NCBI GenBank assembly: GCA_040756995.1
Contig: JBFLYK010000037.1
Location: 1 to 61,863 of the forward strand
Reading direction: 5' to 3'
Length of the DNA stretch: 61,863 nucleotides
Origin: BP-133 sp040756995
Lineage (GTDB): Bacteria; Actinomycetota; Acidimicrobiia; IMCC26256; BP-133
The notes under the pieces were generated by a model, which was not told where the DNA came from, ran no database searches, and was given only the letters and a program-made list of their open reading frames with translations. Shown in pieces: positions 8,476 to 17,816 of this stretch (position 1 is its first letter; every line of letters starts with the position of its first letter). A program made the translations under genes and the position numbers.

Positions 8476-9239
8476 GTGCCGCCAACATGAATGACGACAA
8501 CGTCTCCGTCCACTCCGAGCCGCCGATCGGCCGGGTGGTGCTGTCCCGGCCCGAGAAACGCAACGCCATGACGCTGGCCATGGTGCAGCGGGTGTCGTCA
8601 GGTGTCCGGGAGCTCGACGCCGACCCGAAGATCGGCGTCATCCTCATCGAGGCCGAAGGCGACGAGTTCTCCTCCGGCGGTGACCTGGCCGAGTACAAGG
8701 GGCTGCCCATCGACCACCAGGAAGCCTGGCGGCTCCTGGCGACCGGCCAGGACCTGGTGACGTCCATCGAAGAGGCGAGCACGATCGTGGTGGCCAAGAT
8801 CCAGGGCCTGGCCCACGCCGGCGGGCTCCTCCTCTCGCTGTGCGCCGACCTCACGGTCGCCTCCACCGCCGCCCGCTTCCGGGTTCCCGAGCTGCTCGTC
8901 GCCCGGCCCGACCCGTTCATCCCCGCCCGGCTCATCGCCAAAGTCGGCCTGGAGAGGGCCTCCTGGCTCATGCTCACCGCCCGGGAGATCGACGGCACCG
9001 AAGCGGAGCGGATGGGCCTCGTGGCCCGCTGCGTCGAACCCGCCCTCCTCGACGCCGAGGTCAAGGACACGCTCGACGCCATCCTGGCCACCGACCAGGC
9101 CAGCCGGGCCGCCTGGAAACCGGTGCTGCGCCGTGAGGTCATGCCGTTCGACCCCCACCGGATGGTCCCGTTCTTCATGTCCCAGCAGACGGCCGACGCC
9201 GCCAAGCCCTACGTCCGGCCTGAGTCCGAGCCCGAGTAA
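8472..9239 (+). CDS. Enoyl-CoA hydratase/isomerase family protein
   Basis: Crotonase-fold enzyme of 255 residues acting on acyl-CoA thioesters. The N-terminal 'RPEKRNAMT' and the oxyanion-hole segment 'FSSGGDLAEY' are typical. At the two classic catalytic glutamate positions, the first ('HAGGLLLSL') has lost Glu while the second is kept in 'VPELLVA'. It may therefore be an isomerase or another crotonase activity rather than a plain hydratase. ATG 8472 overlaps the SDR stop (ATGA); a second ATG at 8487 is in frame. It sits between the FabL-like SDR and the acyl-CoA ligase, fitting a CoA-ester degradation route. Confidence 0.88.
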   Translation: MSAANMNDDNVSVHSEPPIGRVVLSRPEKRNAMTLAMVQRVSSGVRELDADPKIGVILIEAEGDEFSSGGDLAEYKGLPIDHQEAWRLLATGQDLVTSIEEASTIVVAKIQGLAHAGGLLLSLCADLTVASTAARFRVPELLVARPDPFIPARLIAKVGLERASWLMLTAREIDGTEAERMGLVARCVEPALLDAEVKDTLDAILATDQASRAAWKPVLRREVMPFDPHRMVPFFMSQQTADAAKPYVRPESEPE

Positions 9240-9251
9240 GGACCGCCGCCC

Positions 9252-10853
9252 ATGCACCGCCTCACGCTCACCGACATCGAGGACAGAGTCCTCGGCCGGC
9301 TGCTCCCGACCCAGGCCGAGCACAACGGCGACGCCACCTGGCTCATGGCCGGCGACGACCGGATCACCTTCGCCGAAGGGCACGCCGAGGTCGAGGCGCT
9401 GGCCGCCGGCCTCGCCGGGCTCGGCATCGGGCGGGGCGACCTCGTCGCCCTCATGCTGGAGAATTCGGCCGACTACGTCTTTCTCGTCCTCGCCCTCGTC
9501 CGGCTCGGCGCCGTCCACGTGCCGATCAACACCGCCTTCAAGGGCGAGTACCTCCGCCGCCTGCTCGAGCACGCCCAGCCCCGCACGGTCATCGTCGACG
9601 AGGCGCTGGGAGAGCGGATCTCGCCGGAGCTGCCCGGTCTGGCCGTCGACCACGTCGTCGTACGGGGCGCGGCCGACGCCGTCGACCTCGCCGGGAAGGT
9701 CCACTCCGTCGAGGACCTGCGCCACGCAGGCGGGTCCGTGCCCGACCCCGGCATCGAATACTCCGACACGGTGGCGATCCTCTATACGTCGGGGACGACC
9801 GGCCGGGCCAAGGGGGCGATGCAGAGCCACCACTACTGGTACACCGCCACCGAGGCGATGGCCGCGGGCCGGGACATCCGGACCGGCGACGTATTCCACC
9901 TCTGCACACCGATGTTCCACGCCGGAGCCTGGCTGCTGAACCTGTACCCGTCGCTCATCTACGGCCTGCCGGTCGGGATCGAGGGCTGGTTCTCGGTCAA
10001 CGACTACTGGGACAGCGTCCGCCGCTACGGGGCCACCCAGCTCTTCACACTCGGCGCCATGCACATGTGGCTGTGGAACCTTCCCGCCTCGGAGGACGAC
10101 GCCGACCAGCCCGGCCGGGTGTGGACCGCCGTCCCGCTGCCCGGGGCGCTGTGGGAGCCGTTCAAGGATCGGTACGGCCTCGACGGTGTCTTCTCCGCTT
10201 ACGGTCAGACGGAGATCATGCCGGCGGCCACCGCCGACATCGGGCGGCCGGCCAAGCCCGGTTCGTGCGGATGGGCGCAGCCGAACCTCGAGCTGCGGGT
10301 GGTCGACGAGCACGACCGCCAAGTCCCGGCGGGAGAGGCCGGCGAGCTGGTCGTCCGGCCCCGCACGCCGGAGAGCATGTTCTCCGGCTACTACAGGATG
10401 CCTGAAGAGACCCTAGCCGCCTTCCGGAACCTCTGGTACCACACCGGTGACCTCGTCCGCATCGACGAGGACGGCGAACTGTTCTTCGTCGACCGCAAGG
10501 CCGACTACCTCCGGCGCCGGGGGGAGAACGTCTCGTCGCTCGAGGTCGAGGAGATCGTCCGGCGCTACGAGGGCGTGGCCGATGTCGCCGTCCACAGCGT
10601 CCCGGCCGACGATGTCGAAGACGAGATCAAGGCCTGCGTCGTCGCCAAGCCTGACACCGAGATCGATCCGCTGGAGCTGGCGAAGTACTGCGCCGCCAAC
10701 CTGCCGTACTTCGCCGTTCCCCGTTACCTCGAGGTGCTCGACGACCTGCCCCGCACCCCGACCGGGCGGGTTCAGAAGTTCCTCCTTCGGGAGCGGGGCG
10801 TCACCGCCGAGACCTGGGACCGCGTCGCCGCCGGCTTCGAGGTGCGACGGTGA
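9252..10853 (+). CDS. Acyl-CoA synthetase (AMP-dependent ligase)
   Basis: ANL-superfamily ligase of 533 residues that would activate a carboxylic acid to its CoA thioester via an acyl-adenylate. The P-loop is 'YTSGTTGRAKGAM' near residue 178, the A5 motif is 'YGQTEIM', the hinge region is 'YHTGDLVRIDEDGELFFVDR', and the C-terminal catalytic Lys is in 'PTGRVQKF'. It resembles crotonobetaine/carnitine- or steroid-acid-type ligases more than long-chain FadD, but I cannot fix the substrate. The ATG is 12 bases after the crotonase stop. It is followed with overlap by a Rieske oxygenase, which suggests that the CoA ester or its acid is a shared intermediate of the operon. Confidence 0.92.
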   Translation: MHRLTLTDIEDRVLGRLLPTQAEHNGDATWLMAGDDRITFAEGHAEVEALAAGLAGLGIGRGDLVALMLENSADYVFLVLALVRLGAVHVPINTAFKGEYLRRLLEHAQPRTVIVDEALGERISPELPGLAVDHVVVRGAADAVDLAGKVHSVEDLRHAGGSVPDPGIEYSDTVAILYTSGTTGRAKGAMQSHHYWYTATEAMAAGRDIRTGDVFHLCTPMFHAGAWLLNLYPSLIYGLPVGIEGWFSVNDYWDSVRRYGATQLFTLGAMHMWLWNLPASEDDADQPGRVWTAVPLPGALWEPFKDRYGLDGVFSAYGQTEIMPAATADIGRPAKPGSCGWAQPNLELRVVDEHDRQVPAGEAGELVVRPRTPESMFSGYYRMPEETLAAFRNLWYHTGDLVRIDEDGELFFVDRKADYLRRRGENVSSLEVEEIVRRYEGVADVAVHSVPADDVEDEIKACVVAKPDTEIDPLELAKYCAANLPYFAVPRYLEVLDDLPRTPTGRVQKFLLRERGVTAETWDRVAAGFEVRR

Positions 10854-12220
10854 CCCGGGTCGAGGATCCCCGCCGCCGGCCGCTCGGCGGTTCCCCCGGG
10901 CCGACCATCCAGGACCTCCTCGACCAGGAGGACGTCCCCGTCCCCGAGACCCTGCGACGTGAATCCTCGGTCGACCTCGGCACTGACGACATTCCCCGAC
11001 AGCGCTACTTCTCCCGGGCCTGGCACGACCTCGAGGTCGAGAAGCTGTGGAAGCGTGTGTGGCAGGTCGCCTGCCGGGCAGAGGACATCCCCGAAGCGGG
11101 CGACACGCTCGTCTACGACATCGCCGACAGCTCGCTCGTGCTGGTGCGGGGCCCGGGCGGCGCCATCCGGGCCTTCCACAACTCCTGCCTGCACCGGGGA
11201 CGCCAGCTCCGCACCGAGGACGGCTGCGTCGCCGAGCTGCGGTGCCCGTTCCACGGCTTCACCTGGGACCTCCAGGGCCGGCTCACCCACATTCCGAGCC
11301 CCTGGGACTTTCCCCACGTCGACTCCGACCAGTTCTGCCTCCCGCAGGCGCGGGTCGACACGTGGGCGGGGTGGGTGTTCGTGAACATGGACCTCGAGGC
11401 CGATCCGCTGCACACCTTCCTCGGGGACTTCGTCGAGCACTGGAAGGTCTGGCCGATGGAGGAACGGGCGAAGACGCTCCATGTCGTCAAGTACCTGCCC
11501 TGCAACTGGAAGGTGGCCCTCGAGGCCTTCCTCGAGTCGTACCACGTGATCACCACCCACCCGCAGCTGCTCATCAACCTGGGCGACGCCAACACCGAAT
11601 ACGACACCTACGAGGGCCAGCCGCACTTCAACCGCATGATCTCCGCCCAGGCGGTGGCCAGCCCCCACCTCGGCGACCTCGTGAGCGAGCAGGACATCTT
11701 CGACTCCCTCGTCGGCCGCAAGACCGGAGAGGCGCCGGTCATCGAACTTCGGGACGGGCAACGGGCCCGCCGGCTCGTGGCCGACAAGGTGCGGGCCCGG
11801 CTGAGCCGGACCGCCGGCCGCACCGTCGACTGCACCGATTCCGAGGCGCTCGACGGGATCCAGTACCAGGTGTTCCCGAACTTCGTTCCCTGGGGCGGGT
11901 ACAACCAGATCAACTACCGGTTCCGGCCCAACGGCAACGATCCCGAGACGTCGCTCATGGATGTCATGATGCTGAGCCCGTTCCCGGCCGGGGAGCGCCC
12001 GCCGGCGGCCAAGCCGATCGTGCTCGGCTACGACGACCGTTTCACCGACGTGGTGGAGCTGGGCCGGCTGGGGGTGATCTTCGAGCAGGACATGTCGAAC
12101 CTGGGCCCGGTGCAGCGGGGCCTGCGCGCGTCGGTGAAGGCCGGGGTGACGCTCGGCCACTATCAGGAGAGCCGAATCCGCCACTACCACCGCACCCTCC
12201 AGTCCTATCTCGAAGCCTGA
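10850..12220 (+). CDS. Rieske aromatic-ring-hydroxylating-type oxygenase, alpha subunit
   Basis: A 456-residue Rieske oxygenase. The [2Fe-2S] ligands are Cys-Leu-His-Arg-Gly (near residue 112) and Cys-Pro-Phe-His-Gly (near 132). The C-terminal SRPBCC-type catalytic domain has the iron motif 'EAFLESYHVITTHP' near 225-238, with two His four residues apart. No beta subunit, ferredoxin or reductase gene is adjacent, so it is probably an alpha-only (alpha3) enzyme. The GTG start overlaps the ligase stop. Together with the KshA-like enzyme at 6692 this gives two different Rieske oxygenases in one transcript. The substrate is unknown; hydroxylation of an alicyclic or aromatic acid is the simplest guess. 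Confidence 0.9.
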   Translation: MTRVEDPRRRPLGGSPGPTIQDLLDQEDVPVPETLRRESSVDLGTDDIPRQRYFSRAWHDLEVEKLWKRVWQVACRAEDIPEAGDTLVYDIADSSLVLVRGPGGAIRAFHNSCLHRGRQLRTEDGCVAELRCPFHGFTWDLQGRLTHIPSPWDFPHVDSDQFCLPQARVDTWAGWVFVNMDLEADPLHTFLGDFVEHWKVWPMEERAKTLHVVKYLPCNWKVALEAFLESYHVITTHPQLLINLGDANTEYDTYEGQPHFNRMISAQAVASPHLGDLVSEQDIFDSLVGRKTGEAPVIELRDGQRARRLVADKVRARLSRTAGRTVDCTDSEALDGIQYQVFPNFVPWGGYNQINYRFRPNGNDPETSLMDVMMLSPFPAGERPPAAKPIVLGYDDRFTDVVELGRLGVIFEQDMSNLGPVQRGLRASVKAGVTLGHYQESRIRHYHRTLQSYLEA

Positions 12221-12230
12221 CGGAGGCCCG

Positions 12231-14411
12231 ATGCCGCACACTACGAGGCAGGTGTTCACGGGTTGCCGCTACTGCATGGCGCTGTGCGGAATCGAGGTGA
12301 CGGTCGACGTCGCCGCCAACAAGGTGGTGCGGGTGACGCCGGACAAGGCGAACCCCCACTCGTGGCAGGACTTCTGCGCCAACGCCCGCACCGCGCCCGA
12401 GGTGCTCGACCACCCCCGCCGCATCCTCTCTCCGATGAAGCGGGTCGGCGACGGATACGTCGCCGCCACCTACGACGAAGCAGTCGACGACATCGCCTCC
12501 CGCCTGACCACGATCATCGACCGGTACGGCCCCGATGCGGTGGGCTCCTACCATGGCAACCCGTCCGGCTTCAGCTGGGGCAACACCGTCGTCTTCGCCG
12601 GCCTGCTCGATGCCATCGGCACGAAGAACCGGTTCTGGGTCGGCTCGGTGGACCAGAACAGCGCCCACGTCGTGTCCCGCAAGCTGTTCGGTTCGGATCT
12701 CTTCTCCCTCCAGCTCGACGTCGACGACTGCGACTGCATGCTGTTCCTGGGTCACAACCCGGCCGAGAGCACGATGAACTGGTACTGGTCGTCGCCCGGC
12801 GGGTGGCGGCGGGCGCTCGCCCGGCGCGACGCCGGTGCCGACCTGATCGTGGTCGATCCCCGCCGGACGGAGACTGCGGCGCAGGCCACGCTGCACGTGG
12901 CGGTGCGGCCGGGTCAGGACTGGGCGTTTCTCCTCGGCGTGCTCAAGGTGGTCTTCGAGCGGGGCTGGGACCGAGCCGCCACCGCCGTTCCCGTCACCGG
13001 TGTGGAGCGCCTCAAGGTCCTCGCCGGCGAGGCGGACCTCGCTGATCTGTCCGCCCGCTGCGACGTCTCCGTCGACGTGATCGTCGATGTGGCCCAGCGC
13101 TTCGCTACGGCCCGAACGGCGTTCTGCGCCATCGCCACCGGCGTCGGCCAGACCCGGGCCGGCACGATCGCCGAATGGCTCGGGATGGTGCTGAACATCG
13201 TCACCGACCGGATCGACCGGCCGGGCGGCCGCCGCTTCGAGCGGGGGCTGGTCGACATGGCCCGGCTCTTCGGCCTCATGGCGCCACCAGCGGAGCACCG
13301 CACCCGGCTGCGGGGGACGCCGATGGTCGCCGGCTACCACTCCCTGGCCGAGCTCCCCGACGAGATCACGACGTCGGGACCGGGCCAGATTCGGGCGGTC
13401 ATCATTGACGCCGGCAACCCGGTGGTCTCCGGCCCGCAGGGGGCGGCGCTCGACGCCGCCTTGGCCCAGCTCGACCTGCTCGTGGCCGTCGACCTCGTGC
13501 AGCGGGAGAGCCACCGCCACGCCCACTGGCTCATCCCCGGCGCCCACTGGCTGGAACGGTCCGAGTCGAACCCGATCCTGTGCGGGTTCCAGGACGAGCC
13601 GTTCATCCAGTACTGGAAGGCGGCGGTCGACCCGCCGGCCGGGGTGAAGGAGGAGTGGCTTTTCTTCACCGACCTCGCCCTGGCCCTCGGCCGTGACCTC
13701 TTCGGAAAGCGGGGGGTCAACCGGGTCGTGCGGGCGTCGCGGGCGCTGGCTCGCCGGACCGGTCGACCCGGGCTGGCGTTCCATCCCGACTGGGCCGCCC
13801 GACTGATGATGGTCGCCGGCCGGCAGGTGCGGTGGAAAGACGTCGTGGCCAGCGAGCACGGTCTGGTCTACGGTGCACGCCGCTATGGCGATTTCGCCAA
13901 GGCACTGCGCACGCCAGACAGGACGATCCGCGTCGGCGATCCGGAGCTGCTCGCCGGGGCCCGGCGGCTGCTGTCCGAGGCGCCGGTGGTGGCGCCGGAC
14001 GGATATCCGTTCCACCTCAACAACCGGCGGCGGAACATCGGTATGAACTCCTGGCTGAACGACCTGCCGTCCCAGGCCGGCCGTCAGCGCGCCAACCGGG
14101 TGGAGATCCACCCGGACGACGCCGCCCGGCTCGGCGTCGTCGACGGCGACCTGGTCGAAGTCTCCTCGCCCGTGGGGAGAATCGAGCTCGCCACCCTCGT
14201 CACCGATGCCGTCCGGCCGGGAAGCGTCTGCGTCGATCACGGTTGGGGGTCGCGGGTCTTCGACCCGGTCGGAGGCGAGGCGCCGGTGAGTCTGGGCGTC
14301 AACCGTAATCTGCTGGTCGACAACCGGGCGGTCGACCCGTTGAGCGGCACCGCCGCCTTCAACGACCAGTTCGTGGCTGTCCGAACCGCACAACAGATCT
14401 CAGGAGAGTAA
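12231..14411 (+). CDS. Molybdopterin oxidoreductase, formate dehydrogenase/DMSO reductase superfamily
   Basis: A 726-residue bis-MGD enzyme. The N-terminus carries a [4Fe-4S] site: Cys-Arg-Tyr-Cys-Met-Ala-Leu-Cys (residues 10-16) and a further Cys near 47. The middle has molybdopterin-binding segments ('GSYHGNPSG', 'GHNPAES', 'VVDPRRTETA'). The last 120 residues form the molydopterin-dinucleotide-binding barrel ('NNRRRNIGMNSW', 'RVEIHPDDAARLGVVDGD'). No signal peptide is visible, so it is cytoplasmic. It could dehydrogenate or reductively process a CoA-bound or free intermediate. No electron-transfer subunit is adjacent. A GGAGG ribosome site at 12222 precedes the ATG. The metal-ligand residue could not be assigned by eye. 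Confidence 0.88.
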   Translation: MPHTTRQVFTGCRYCMALCGIEVTVDVAANKVVRVTPDKANPHSWQDFCANARTAPEVLDHPRRILSPMKRVGDGYVAATYDEAVDDIASRLTTIIDRYGPDAVGSYHGNPSGFSWGNTVVFAGLLDAIGTKNRFWVGSVDQNSAHVVSRKLFGSDLFSLQLDVDDCDCMLFLGHNPAESTMNWYWSSPGGWRRALARRDAGADLIVVDPRRTETAAQATLHVAVRPGQDWAFLLGVLKVVFERGWDRAATAVPVTGVERLKVLAGEADLADLSARCDVSVDVIVDVAQRFATARTAFCAIATGVGQTRAGTIAEWLGMVLNIVTDRIDRPGGRRFERGLVDMARLFGLMAPPAEHRTRLRGTPMVAGYHSLAELPDEITTSGPGQIRAVIIDAGNPVVSGPQGAALDAALAQLDLLVAVDLVQRESHRHAHWLIPGAHWLERSESNPILCGFQDEPFIQYWKAAVDPPAGVKEEWLFFTDLALALGRDLFGKRGVNRVVRASRALARRTGRPGLAFHPDWAARLMMVAGRQVRWKDVVASEHGLVYGARRYGDFAKALRTPDRTIRVGDPELLAGARRLLSEAPVVAPDGYPFHLNNRRRNIGMNSWLNDLPSQAGRQRANRVEIHPDDAARLGVVDGDLVEVSSPVGRIELATLVTDAVRPGSVCVDHGWGSRVFDPVGGEAPVSLGVNRNLLVDNRAVDPLSGTAAFNDQFVAVRTAQQISGE

Positions 14412-14417
14412 GGGGCA

Positions 14418-15245
14418 ATGGGTCTTCTCGACGGCAAGGTCGCCTTCATCAGCGGTGGTGCCCGCGGTCAGGGGCGCTCGCACGCGGTGCGTCTCGCCCA
14501 GGAAGGGGCGGACATCGTCACCTTCGACATCTGCGAGCAGTTCGATTCCTGTGCCTATGCCGGTGCCACGGAGGACGACCTGGCCGCCACGGTGAAGAGC
14601 GTGGAGGAACTGGACCGGCGCATCGTGGCCCGCAAGGCCGACGTTCGGGACCTCGACGCGGTGCAGGCGGTCTTCGACGAGGGCATCTCCTCGTTCGGCC
14701 GGGTCGACATCGTCCTGGCCAACGCCGGGGTCATGCCGATCATCGGTGAGCCGGGCCAGCAGGTGTCGGCCTGGCACGACGCGATCGACGTCATGCTGAC
14801 CGGTGTCTTCCACACCATCGAGGCCGCCGTCCCGACGCTGATCGACCAGCAGGGCGGCTCCATCGTCATCACCAGTTCCCTGGCCGGGCTGCGGGCTCCC
14901 ATGCGGACGATGGACATGAAGTCAGCCGGGCTGCTTGGCTACTTCGCCGCCAAACACGGTGTCGTCGGACTCATGCGGGCCTACGCCAACGTCCTCGCCC
15001 CGTACTCGGTGCGGGTCAACACCGTCCACCCGACGGGCGTGAACACGCCGATGGTGGCCAACCCGGAGTTCATGGCCCTGGCTCAGGAGCGCCCGGCATT
15101 CATGGAGGCCATGCGCAACGCGCTGCCGGTGATGATGGTCGAGCCCGAGGACGTCTCCAACGCCATCGTGTTCCTCTGCTCGGACGCCGGTCGCTACATC
15201 ACCGGCGTAACCCTCCCGGTCGACGCCGGGGCCGCCAACTTCTGA
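14418..15245 (+). CDS. Mycofactocin-type SDR family oxidoreductase
   Basis: A 275-residue SDR with the nucleotide motif 'GGARGQGRSHAVRLAQEGAD', the extended loop 'FDICEQFDSCAYAGATEDDL' and the catalytic Tyr-Phe-Ala-Ala-Lys. The 'GARGQGRSHA...DIC' combination and insertion are typical of actinobacterial carveol-dehydrogenase-like SDRs known to hold NAD tightly and use mycofactocin as electron acceptor. The expected role is oxidation of a secondary alcohol to a ketone. No mycofactocin synthesis genes are in the window. An AAGGGGC ribosome site precedes the ATG. It follows the molybdopterin enzyme by six bases and is likely cotranscribed. Confidence 0.88.
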   Translation: MGLLDGKVAFISGGARGQGRSHAVRLAQEGADIVTFDICEQFDSCAYAGATEDDLAATVKSVEELDRRIVARKADVRDLDAVQAVFDEGISSFGRVDIVLANAGVMPIIGEPGQQVSAWHDAIDVMLTGVFHTIEAAVPTLIDQQGGSIVITSSLAGLRAPMRTMDMKSAGLLGYFAAKHGVVGLMRAYANVLAPYSVRVNTVHPTGVNTPMVANPEFMALAQERPAFMEAMRNALPVMMVEPEDVSNAIVFLCSDAGRYITGVTLPVDAGAANF

Positions 15246-15257
15246 CCTCCCCGGCAC

Positions 15258-17816
15258 ATGCGGGAATCAATCGTCGGGCGCCTGGTCGGCGCCAGCGTCG
15301 GCCGGGTGGAGGACCGGCGGCTCCTGGCCGGCGCCGGCCGTTACATCGATGACGTCACCGTTCCGGGAATGCTGCACGCCGCGTTCCTGCGCAGCCCTTA
15401 CCCCCACGCCGAGATCACCTCCATCGACGCGGCGCAGGCGCGGGCCCTGCCCGGTGTGCATCTCGTCCTGACCGGGGAGGACATCAAGCGCCGGACCTAT
15501 CCCTTCTTCGGCCTGTTCGCCTTCGAAGGGCTCTACCAGCCGTCGTACTGGGCTCTGGCAGTCGACCGGGTGCGCCACGTGGGCGACCCGGTCGCCATCG
15601 TGGTGGCCGACTCCCGCCGGTTGGCCGAAGACGCCTGTGAACTGATCGACGTCGATTTCCGCCCCCTGCCGGCGGTGGCGACGCCCGGCCAGGCCCTCGA
15701 CGCCGGCCGGGCGCTGGTATGGCCCAAAGCGAAGAGCAACATCCTGTACCGGGCCAGTGAGCGCTTCGGCGAGGTCGACGGCGCCTTCGCCGCTGCCGAC
15801 CGGATCATCGTCGAGCGCTTCGACCAGCACCGCCACTCGAATCAGCCGATGGAGGCGAGGGGCATCGTGGCCGAGATCGACCCGTTGACCGGCGGCCTGA
15901 CGGTTCACGGCACCTCCCAGGCGTCCCACGCCCTGAAGTGGTCACTGGCGCTCTTGACCGGGCGCCGGCCGCTCCGCCTGGCCGTAAGGCAGATCCTGGC
16001 CCAGAAGGAGCGGACGGGCGCCATCTTCACCGGGATCCGCGAATACCTGAAGGCGACGCCGACTCTGGTCGATGCCCTGCGGGAGGTGGCGCCGGGACTG
16101 GTGAAGCAGCTGTTGGCCAACCCGGAACGGACCAGAGCGATGAACTCCGCATTCACGGCACTGATCGGGAAGTCGCCTGAGGCAGTGCCCGCCGTGGTGA
16201 CCGGCGACATCGGCGGGGCGTTCGGGGCGAAGACGCTCGTCCACCGGGAGGACGTCGCCGTCTGCACCGCGGCGCTGGAGCTGCGGCGGTCGATCAAGTG
16301 GGTGGAGGATCGCAACGAACATCTCACCACCGGCGCGCAGGCCCGGGAGGAGAGCATCGAGGTCGCGGCCGCCGTGCGCCGTGACGGTGAGGTGCTCGGT
16401 ATGCGAGCCCGAATGACGATGGATGCCGGCGCCTATCCGGGGTTTCCGTTCGGGGCGACCCTCTTCGCCCGGATGGTGCGGACCTTGTTCCCCGGCCCCT
16501 ACCGGCTGCCGGCCCTCGAGTTCCACACCCGGGTCCTCGCCTCCAACAAAGCGACCTATGCCGCCTACCGGGGTCCGTGGGCGGCCGAAACGTTCGTCCG
16601 CGAGCGGATGCTCGACGTCATCGCCCGGGAGCTCGGTCTGAGCCGGGCCGACGTCCGCCGCCGCAACATGCTCCGCCCCGACGAGCTGCCGACGAGGATG
16701 GTGACCGGGCCGACGATCGACGTCCGCATGTCGGCCGCCCGAACGCTGGAGAGGGCGCTCGAGGTCATCGACTTCGACGGCTGGGAGAAGGTCCGGGCGG
16801 CGGCCCGGGCCGAAGGCCGCCGCCTCGGGCTGGGCTTCGCCACCTACATCGAACCGGCCCCTGGGCCCCCCGACTACCTCGATCACTTTGCTCCCGGTTT
16901 CAGGCCAATGGTCAATTGCGAACCGATCGACGCCGTCCTGGAGCGTGATGGCACCGTGACGCTGGCCACCCAGCAGGTCCCGCACGGCCAGGGCCACGAG
17001 ACCACCCTGGCCCAGCTGGCCGCCGACGAACTCAGCCTGCCCCTCGATTCGATCCGCCTCCGGTTCGGCGACACCCGGCGCACCCCGTTCGGAACGGTGG
17101 GGACGGGTGGGAGCCGGGCGGCGACCTTCGCCAGCGGCGCCGCCGTTCTCGCCAGCCGGGAGCTCCGGACCCGGATCATCGATGTCGCCGCCGACCTGCT
17201 CGAGGCCGCCCCGGACGACCTCGTCATCGGCTCCGGACGGCTCCATGTCAAAGGAACCCCGGCGGTGGCCGTCTCCTTCGCCGACGTGGCCAACGCCGCC
17301 GGCGAAGTCATCCAGGTGCGAAAGGTCTTCGACGGCGGCGAGGGCGGCTGGGCCCAGTCGACCCACGCCTGCATCGTCGAGGTGGCCCTCGACACCGGTC
17401 AAGTCAGGGTGCTGCGCTACGTCGTGGTCGAGGACTGCGGCGACATCATCAACCCCGCCATCGTCGCCGGCCAGATCCGCGGCGGCGTGGCCCAGGGCAT
17501 CGGTGCCGTGCTGTACGAAAAGTCCACCTACGACGACGAAGGCCAGTTCCAGGCCGGAACCTTCATGGACTATCTCCTCCCGACCGCCATGGAGATCCCC
17601 GACATCGAGATCCACCACCTCGAGACACCATCCGACGTCTTCGCCAACTACCGCGGTGTCGGCGAAGGTGGAATGATCGGCTCACCCGCCGCCATCACCA
17701 ACGCCATCGAGGACGCCCTCGCCGACCTCGGCGTTCGCATCACCGAAGAGCACCTGCCACCAGCCCGGATCCTCGAACTCGCCGGCGTGATCGCCCGTCG
17801 CCCGGGTCAGGGCTGA
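15258..17816 (+). CDS. Molybdenum hydroxylase large subunit (CoxL/xanthine dehydrogenase family), lone
   Basis: An 852-residue Mo-cytosine-dinucleotide-type large subunit. The N-terminal domain begins 'GRVEDRRLLAGAGRYIDDV'. The Mo-binding domain has 'GDIGGAFGAK' near residue 315 and 'AYRGPWAAETF' near 435. The C-terminus has 'YRGVGEGGMIGSPAA', holding the catalytic Glu of the family. The AYRG loop, not AYxCSFR, argues against a true form I CO dehydrogenase. An extra stretch of about 50 residues (near 235-305) separates two segments that are normally close. The medium (FAD) and small (2Fe-2S) subunits are not in the window, which is unusual. It probably hydroxylates an organic substrate of the operon. 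Confidence 0.88.
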   Translation: MRESIVGRLVGASVGRVEDRRLLAGAGRYIDDVTVPGMLHAAFLRSPYPHAEITSIDAAQARALPGVHLVLTGEDIKRRTYPFFGLFAFEGLYQPSYWALAVDRVRHVGDPVAIVVADSRRLAEDACELIDVDFRPLPAVATPGQALDAGRALVWPKAKSNILYRASERFGEVDGAFAAADRIIVERFDQHRHSNQPMEARGIVAEIDPLTGGLTVHGTSQASHALKWSLALLTGRRPLRLAVRQILAQKERTGAIFTGIREYLKATPTLVDALREVAPGLVKQLLANPERTRAMNSAFTALIGKSPEAVPAVVTGDIGGAFGAKTLVHREDVAVCTAALELRRSIKWVEDRNEHLTTGAQAREESIEVAAAVRRDGEVLGMRARMTMDAGAYPGFPFGATLFARMVRTLFPGPYRLPALEFHTRVLASNKATYAAYRGPWAAETFVRERMLDVIARELGLSRADVRRRNMLRPDELPTRMVTGPTIDVRMSAARTLERALEVIDFDGWEKVRAAARAEGRRLGLGFATYIEPAPGPPDYLDHFAPGFRPMVNCEPIDAVLERDGTVTLATQQVPHGQGHETTLAQLAADELSLPLDSIRLRFGDTRRTPFGTVGTGGSRAATFASGAAVLASRELRTRIIDVAADLLEAAPDDLVIGSGRLHVKGTPAVAVSFADVANAAGEVIQVRKVFDGGEGGWAQSTHACIVEVALDTGQVRVLRYVVVEDCGDIINPAIVAGQIRGGVAQGIGAVLYEKSTYDDEGQFQAGTFMDYLLPTAMEIPDIEIHHLETPSDVFANYRGVGEGGMIGSPAAITNAIEDALADLGVRITEEHLPPARILELAGVIARRPGQG

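Noticed and set aside
15258..17816. Carbon monoxide dehydrogenase
   Set aside because: The AYRG loop is present instead of AYxCSFR, and no CoxM or CoxS is adjacent.
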